From: Olsenella_L sp051876355
GTDB taxonomy: Bacteria > Actinomycetota > Coriobacteriia > Coriobacteriales > Atopobiaceae
NCBI GenBank assembly: GCA_051876355.1
Contig: JBJEHU010000038.1
Coordinates: 1 to 64,000, forward strand
Length of the DNA: 64,000 nt
Reading direction: 5' to 3'
A program made the translations under genes and the position numbers. Under the pieces are notes generated by a model. It was not told the DNA's origin and searched no databases. It saw nothing but the letters and a program-made list of their open reading frames with translations. Positions 59,726 to 64,000 of this stretch are shown here, one piece after another; within the stretch, counting starts at the first letter, position 1, and the number at the start of each line of letters is the position of its first letter.

Positions 59726-59741
59726 ACGCAGAATTGCGTAA
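59726..59741 (-). promoter_or_regulatory. Inverted repeat, candidate LuxR operator
   Basis: TACGCA-GAAT-TGCGTA is a perfect inverted repeat with a four-base spacer, 86 bases upstream of the SDR ATG on the minus strand. A TATATAGG sequence overlaps its downstream edge and could serve as the -10 box, placing the repeat near the -35 position of a promoter that lacks a good -35 hexamer. Confidence 0.55.
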
Positions 59742-59937
59742 TTCGGCTACAGAACTCGACAGGCCCGGACCATGCTGTCTGTTTGGGGCATAGTGCCGGC
59801 AGGGCAGTGTGCTCCAACTGCAGATATCGTCTTGTCTGGCTCCATCTGGCGGAATGAAGGCATTCCTGAATCGGGGCAATCTGGCGGGGTATAGGCTTAT
59901 CTGTCCCGTGCGTCTTCAATGCAGGAGGAGGCAGCAG

Positions 59938-60714
59938 ATGGAGAACGTGCTCTCGTTTCTCGAGAACCTCTTCATGCCGGCGACGCTTCTGCCGGAAGGA
60001 TATGGGTGGCCGCTCTTCGGGACAGTCCATCTTGCCTGGCTTGCCGCATCCTGTGTCCTCATCGCCTTCTGTGTTCTGCGCTACCGTGCGCTTCCGACAG
60101 AGAGGGCACGCAGGAAGATGACATACATCGTCACGATCGTGCCGCTCATCCTCCTCGCTTCGCAGGATATCGGCTTCATCGTCACAGACACGTTCACGCC
60201 CAGCTGGTGGCCGCTCCACTCCTGCAATGCCTGCGAGTATCTTGGCATCCTCTATGCAATCTGGCCCGCTGCCTGGATAGGGGAGACGCTCTTCTGCCTC
60301 TCTGCGACAGGGGCGGTATGCGCCCTGCTTTTCCCAGGCTGGGCATGGTGCCCTCCTCTTGCGTGGCCGGTGATCTGCGGCTTCGGCGAGCATTCCCTGA
60401 TGCTTGCCCTTGTCCTCATGAAGCTCGCAACAGGGGAGCTCCGGCCCAGCCTCAAGCGCCTCTGGCAGGCTGTCGCCTTTTCCGGTGCCTACCTCGTCTT
60501 CTGCCTTGCTATCAACACCCGCTTCGGCACGAACTTTATGTTCGTGAGCGTGCCTGCAGAGGGCTCTCCTCTCGAGGCCCTGGCACAGCTCTTCGGCTGG
60601 CCAGGATATCTTGTGCCCTATGGTCTGGGCATCCTCGGCATCTGGGTCCTCATGCACAAGGGGTACGACCGGCTGCATAAGGGCCAAACGCATGCGCCGC
60701 TCCATATGCGCTGA
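59938..60714 (+). CDS. YwaF/TIGR02206-family membrane protein
   Basis: This 258-residue protein has about seven membrane segments and the family traits LFGTVHLAWLAA, WPLHSCNACEYLGI and AINTRFGTNFMFV...PGYLVPYGLGILGIWVLMH. YwaF-like proteins are integral membrane proteins of unknown function. GCAGGAGGAGGCAGC precedes the ATG. Confidence 0.82.
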   Translation: MENVLSFLENLFMPATLLPEGYGWPLFGTVHLAWLAASCVLIAFCVLRYRALPTERARRKMTYIVTIVPLILLASQDIGFIVTDTFTPSWWPLHSCNACEYLGILYAIWPAAWIGETLFCLSATGAVCALLFPGWAWCPPLAWPVICGFGEHSLMLALVLMKLATGELRPSLKRLWQAVAFSGAYLVFCLAINTRFGTNFMFVSVPAEGSPLEALAQLFGWPGYLVPYGLGILGIWVLMHKGYDRLHKGQTHAPLHMR

Positions 60715-60783
60715 GATGCATTCTGCACAGGAAAGCCTGCATCCGTTTAGCCAAAGACGCTTCGTTACGAATCTGGTTCGTTC

Positions 60784-60812
60784 TTGATGGAATTGTGAAG
60801 GACTGGGATACT
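60784..60812 (+). promoter_or_regulatory. Promoter of the 5-oxoproline transporter operon
   Basis: TTGATG (60784) and GATACT (60807) are separated by 17 bases. Transcription would begin around 60819, about a dozen bases before the long hairpin. Confidence 0.6.
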
Positions 60813-60832
60813 TGCACCTTGCAACTGTTGGT

Positions 60833-60879
60833 GGCAGCACCTGGCAGCGGGCATAGACTGCCTGCCAGGTGCTGCCTTT
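60833..60879 (+). promoter_or_regulatory. Long leader hairpin, possible attenuator
   Basis: A perfect 15-bp stem (GGCAGCACCTGGCAG, 14-base loop, complement) is followed by TTTG, then the RBS CGAGAAAGGG and the ATG at 60896. At the 5' end of the predicted transcript it could terminate, stabilise or mask initiation. The short T-run makes termination uncertain. Confidence 0.7.
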
Positions 60880-60895
60880 GCGAGAAAGGGTGCAG

Positions 60896-61609
60896 ATGGA
60901 AGCACTCAAGCTTCTCGGCATCCTGATCGTCGTGATCGGATTCGCGCTCAAGTGGGATTCGATCCTCACGATCATGGCTGCCGCTGTCGTCACTGCCTTC
61001 ATTGCCGGCATGGATCCTCTGGTGTTCCTGCAGACACTGGGCAAGAGCTTCGTCTCGAACCGCAATATGCTCATCACGGTCGTCGTCTTCCTGCTGACAG
61101 GCACGCTCGAGAGGAACGGCCTCAAGGAAGCGGCGAAGGACGTGATGGCAAAGGTGAAGAACGCCACGGCCGGCCTTGTGCTCGGCGCCTACGGCGTCTT
61201 CCGTGTCATCTTCGCTGCGTTCAACGTGAGCTTCGGCGGCGTTGCCGGCTTCGTGAAGCCTGTTGTCATGCCCATGGCCGAGGCTGCTGATGAGGCAAAC
61301 GGCCACAAGATGTCCCACAAGCACCATGAGGAACTCAAGGCCATGGCTGCCGGCATGGAGAACGTCGCCTGGTTCTTCGGCCAGGTGCTCTTCGTCGGCA
61401 CGTCGGGCATGCTGCTCGTCCAGGGCACGATGTCCGATCTCGGCTACACGGTCGACCTTCCCCAGCTTGCTGCCATCCAGATCCCTGTCGCAATCGTGGC
61501 TGTCGTCGTCACGACGATCTACTACGCAATCGTCGACAAGAAGCTCACGAAGGAAGACCCCAAACAGCTTGAGGCTGAGGCTGCGGCCGGCGTGAAGGAG
61601 GAAGACTGA
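60896..61609 (+). CDS. 5-oxoproline transporter, DUF969-family subunit
   Basis: This 237-residue membrane protein has about five or six hydrophobic segments (LLGILIVVIGFALKWDSILTIMAAAVVTAFIAG at the start). DUF969 and DUF979 proteins together are annotated as a 5-oxoproline transporter and occur with pcp genes, as here. The Glu/Lys-rich C-terminus is cytosolic. The stop overlaps the next ATG by one base (TGATG). Confidence 0.88.
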   Translation: MEALKLLGILIVVIGFALKWDSILTIMAAAVVTAFIAGMDPLVFLQTLGKSFVSNRNMLITVVVFLLTGTLERNGLKEAAKDVMAKVKNATAGLVLGAYGVFRVIFAAFNVSFGGVAGFVKPVVMPMAEAADEANGHKMSHKHHEELKAMAAGMENVAWFFGQVLFVGTSGMLLVQGTMSDLGYTVDLPQLAAIQIPVAIVAVVVTTIYYAIVDKKLTKEDPKQLEAEAAAGVKEED

Positions 61610-62574
61610 TGGGTATCCTCGAGTTCTATCAGAGCGCTGATGTGACGCTTTCAAGCAAGCTCCTCGAGATCGTCTATTTCATCATCGGCCTTGTCTGCAT
61701 CTACGCCGGCGTCCGCAACGCAAAGGACGAGACGAACGAGAAGAGGATCGGCACGGCCTTCTTCTGGTGCATCCTGGGCGTCCTCTTCATCGTCGGTCCC
61801 TGGGTGCCGTATGAGGTCGACGGCGTCCTCGTTATCCTCATGGTCATCCCGCCAATTGCAAAGCAGGTCGGCAAGGGCGAAGACAGGACGAAGCCCACGG
61901 AGGAAGAGACACATGCCGGCTACAAGGACCTCGGCACGAAGATCTTCATCCCGGCCTTCTCCATCGGCGTCGTCGCTTTGATCTTTGCTCTCTTCACGAA
62001 GATCAGCTCCCTTGTCGGCATCACGGTCGGCGTCTTCATCGGCATGATCATCCTGCATTTCATGCGCCCGAAGCAGAACACGATGAAGGTCTATCTCGAG
62101 GATTCCCGCCGCATGCTCGATATCGTGGGCACGCTCATCATGCTTCCGACCCTGCTCGCAATCCTCGGCTCCGTATTCACGGCTGCAGGCGTCGGCACGG
62201 TCATCTCCGATATCGTGGGCGCCATCATCCCGCAGGGCAACATGGTCGTCGGCATCGTCGTCTATTGTGTCGGCATGGCCCTCTTCACGATGATCATGGG
62301 CAACGCCTTCGCAGCCATCACGGTCATGACGGTAGGCATCGGCGCGCCGTTCGTGCTGTCGCTCGGCGCCGATCCTGTCATCGTCGGCTCCCTTGCCCTC
62401 ACCTGCGGCTACTGCGGCACGCTCATGACGCCGATGGCAGCAAACTTCAACATCGTCCCTGTTGCCATCCTCGAGATGGACGACGAGTACGGTGTCATCA
62501 AGAAGCAGATCGTCCCTGCTCTCATCATGCTGGCCTTCCAGATCCTCCTCATGATCTGCCTCGTCGCGCTGTAG
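61609..62574 (+). CDS. 5-oxoproline transporter, DUF979-family subunit
   Basis: This 321-residue membrane protein has nine or ten hydrophobic segments, with YQSADVTLSSKLLEIVYFIIGLV at the start, GNAFAAITVMTVGIGAPFVLSLGADP in the middle and GYCGTLMTPMAANFNIVPVAILEM near the end. It is the partner of the DUF969 subunit. Together they probably import or export pyroglutamate or related compounds. Confidence 0.88.
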   Translation: MGILEFYQSADVTLSSKLLEIVYFIIGLVCIYAGVRNAKDETNEKRIGTAFFWCILGVLFIVGPWVPYEVDGVLVILMVIPPIAKQVGKGEDRTKPTEEETHAGYKDLGTKIFIPAFSIGVVALIFALFTKISSLVGITVGVFIGMIILHFMRPKQNTMKVYLEDSRRMLDIVGTLIMLPTLLAILGSVFTAAGVGTVISDIVGAIIPQGNMVVGIVVYCVGMALFTMIMGNAFAAITVMTVGIGAPFVLSLGADPVIVGSLALTCGYCGTLMTPMAANFNIVPVAILEMDDEYGVIKKQIVPALIMLAFQILLMICLVAL

Positions 62575-62604
62575 CTGGGTAGAGAGTATCTGTGCACACA
62601 ATGA

Positions 62605-62630
62605 GAGCCTGCCTTCGGGCGGGCTCTTCT
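62605..62630 (+). terminator. Weak terminator between DUF979 and pcp genes
   Basis: GAGCCTGCC, the stable tetraloop TTCG and GGCGGGCTC (one G-T pair) are followed by TTCT. It may reduce, but perhaps does not stop, read-through into pcp 20 bases later. Confidence 0.65.
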
Positions 62631-62649
62631 GGGAGAGAGAAGGATTTCC

Positions 62650-63297
62650 ATGAAGAAGATTCTCGTGACTGGCTTCCAGCCGTTCGGCGGCGAGACCATG
62701 AACCCAGCCTGGGAGGCTGTCCGCAGGCTTCCCGATACGATTGCCGGCGCCTCCGTCACGAAGGTCGAGATCCCGGTTGTCTTCGACAAGGGTCCTGAGG
62801 CCGTGGACAAGGCAATCGACGAGGTCGAGCCTGACCTCGTGCTCTGCGTCGGCCAGGCAGGCGGACGTGCAAAGATCACACCCGAGTTTGTCGGCATCAA
62901 CTACGCCGATGCCCGCATCCCGGACAATGACGGAAACCAGCCTGTGGCAGAAAAGATTGCGTCCGACGGTCCCGACGCCTACTTTGCGACGCTTCCCGTC
63001 AAGGCAATGGTCCAGGCCATGACAGAAGCGGGCATTCCGGCAGAGGTCTCCTACACGGCAGGCACCTACGTCTGCAACGACGTGATGTACTCCCTGCTGC
63101 ACACGCTCGCAACGAAGCACCCGGGTGTCCGTGGTGGCTTCCTCCATGTGCCGTATGCGACGGAGCAGGCCTGCCATCTGCCGTCCTCGACGCCGAGCAT
63201 GTCGCTCGATATGATGGCACGCGGCATCGAGCTTGGCCTCGCCGCTGCCGTCGAGCACGAAGAAGACGTGAAGGCTGCGACCGGCACGACGCACTAG
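62650..63297 (+). CDS. pcp: Pyroglutamyl-peptidase I
   Basis: This 215-residue cysteine peptidase removes N-terminal pyroglutamate from peptides. The catalytic triad is visible: Glu79 (ITPEFVGIN), Cys142 (GTYVCNDVMY) and His166 (GGFLHVPY). The N-terminal VTGFQPFGGETMNPAWEAV is characteristic. It sits beside the 5-oxoproline transporter subunits, consistent with a pathway handling its product. Confidence 0.96.
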   Translation: MKKILVTGFQPFGGETMNPAWEAVRRLPDTIAGASVTKVEIPVVFDKGPEAVDKAIDEVEPDLVLCVGQAGGRAKITPEFVGINYADARIPDNDGNQPVAEKIASDGPDAYFATLPVKAMVQAMTEAGIPAEVSYTAGTYVCNDVMYSLLHTLATKHPGVRGGFLHVPYATEQACHLPSSTPSMSLDMMARGIELGLAAAVEHEEDVKAATGTTH

Positions 63298-63319
63298 AAC
63301 ATCGTGTGATGGATCTGTG

Positions 63320-63358
63320 GGAAGCCTCGGGAGATTCGCTCTTCCGGGGCTTCCTTTC
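63320..63358 (+). terminator. Terminator after pcp
   Basis: GGAAGCCTCGG and CCGGGGCTTCC pair with one bulge across a 13-base loop, followed by TTTCTGTT. It lies 20 bases after the pcp stop. The following 160 bases up to the hydrolase gene show no further structure of note. Confidence 0.8.
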
Positions 63359-63517
63359 TGTTCAGGCTCTCATATACCTGCAGCTCAGCGCTTCAAATGG
63401 ACAGCTGTTTCATCTGGGACAGGCGTCCTAATCCTGCCAGAAGGTGAAGCGGCTGCACATTCTTCAGGCAGAATGTGCTCATGAGGCCGACCATCCAGGA
63501 CCGATGCGGAGGATGCT

Positions 63518-64000
63518 ATGGGCTATATGGAGCGCGAACACTGGTGCGTGCGCGATGACAAGAAGATATACGGGAAGCTCTTCCTGCCGGACGGCTGGGA
63601 CGATGGGCGTCCGCGTGCCACAGCCATCTTTGCCCATGGGCTCTCGACGAACCATGGAGACATGGAGCCGTATGCAAGGACCGCAGCGGAGCGCGGCATG
63701 GTGACGTATGTCTTCGACTTCTGCGGAGGCGGTGGCTACTCGAGGAGCAGCTGGCAGGACAACATGTCGCTCTTCACGGAACAGCACGACCTCGAAGCTG
63801 TTGCCTGGGAGCTCTCGCGCGAGCCGTTCGTCGACGAGCGCAACCTCTTTCTCTGCGGCGCCTCTCTGGGTGCCACGATCGCGCTCATGGCAGCGCGTGC
63901 GAACGTGCAGCTCGTGAAGGCCTGCCTTCTCCTTTATCCTGCCTTCAACCTGCACGATGCAGTGCATGCAGCCTGCCCGAGGAGGGAGGATTTGCCTGAG
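63518..64000 (+). CDS. Alpha/beta hydrolase (partial, runs off window)
   Basis: The first 161 codons are present; the 3' end is outside. The sequence MGYMEREHWCVRDDKKIYGKLF, then IFAHGLSTNHGDMEPYARTAAERGMVTYVFDFCGGG and the nucleophile elbow GASLG fit a serine alpha/beta hydrolase of the BAAT/dipeptidyl-peptidase-like esterase group. GCGGAGGATGCT precedes the ATG. The catalytic Asp and His are expected beyond the edge. Confidence 0.85.
   Translation, partial: MGYMEREHWCVRDDKKIYGKLFLPDGWDDGRPRATAIFAHGLSTNHGDMEPYARTAAERGMVTYVFDFCGGGGYSRSSWQDNMSLFTEQHDLEAVAWELSREPFVDERNLFLCGASLGATIALMAARANVQLVKACLLLYPAFNLHDAVHAACPRREDLPE

Noticed and set aside
61651..63294. 547-codon minus-strand frame opposite DUF979 and pcp
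   Set aside because: Asp/His-rich shadow of hydrophobic codons; both sense genes are supported by motifs and RBS.
1..64000. tRNA, rRNA, insertion sequences, prophage genes
   Set aside because: No tRNA-like cloverleaf, rRNA sequence, transposase or integrase was recognised by reading; a dedicated search could still find a tRNA.

Overview
The window is about 60% GC, densely packed and mostly ordinary bacterial chromosome. The SelD/YqeB/XdhC molybdenum-hydroxylase set, several PTS and GPH sugar transporters, and the anaerobic style of metabolism (oxygen-independent MoaA and ThiC, siroheme sulfite reductase, 4Fe-4S aldo/keto reductase) suggest an anaerobic gut or oral actinobacterium of the Coriobacteriia, probably Olsenella/Atopobiaceae-like. 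This assignment is inferred from gene content and style; no rRNA or tRNA gene was recognised to confirm it.

Layout. 1-9113 (+): one compact run for selenium-dependent molybdenum enzymes: YqeB-like protein, SelD, XdhC-like factor, ModABC molybdate importer, MoaA, MoaC, a MOSC protein, a MoeA-like protein and MogA. 9204-12000: a 4Fe-4S aldo/keto reductase whose 3' end overlaps a convergent, lower-GC AlbA-type ATP-binding gene that looks acquired and is preceded by an 11-bp tandem repeat. 12178-16000: SDR, small protein, AraC regulator, free-methionine-R-sulfoxide reductase and an exported low-complexity protein. 16243-20323 (-): ChbG-like deacetylase, PTS IIBC and BglG/LicT antiterminator with a candidate antiterminated leader, then a TetR regulator divergent from a P1B-type metal ATPase.

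23224-34204 is the most interesting part, a sulfur region. An arylsulfotransferase is divergent from a sulfonate-type ABC importer. A second operon encodes a siroheme sulfite reductase, a TusA-like protein, a ThiS/MoaD-like carrier ending in Gly-Gly-Gly-Arg, a MoeB/ThiF-like activating enzyme, a JAMM metalloprotease and CbiK, followed by a FecBCD-type importer. The two sulfur operons start from near-identical 66-bp promoter elements, so they probably form one regulon. The carrier, E1 and protease trio matches the protein-thiocarboxylate (HcyS/HcyF/HcyD, CysO/Mec) type of sulfur delivery.

34370-46007: SPFH protein with a ribbon-helix-helix protein, M20 peptidase, AraC plus a beta-glucoside PTS and GH1 enzyme, a methyltransferase, and a TPP-riboswitch thiCMED operon without thiazole-synthesis genes. 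46268-56274: Gly-rich membrane protein, a GT-B-like protein divergent from a TetR regulator with two palindromic operators, GPH transporter with GH36 alpha-galactosidase, GH3 lipoprotein, DUF3825, HAD, nitroreductase and DUF1801 genes. 56457-59640 (-): an SDR-cupin fusion lacking the usual catalytic lysine, a LuxR regulator and a second SDR. 59938-64000: YwaF-like membrane protein, a two-subunit 5-oxoproline transporter with a long leader hairpin, pyroglutamyl peptidase, and an alpha/beta hydrolase cut by the window edge.
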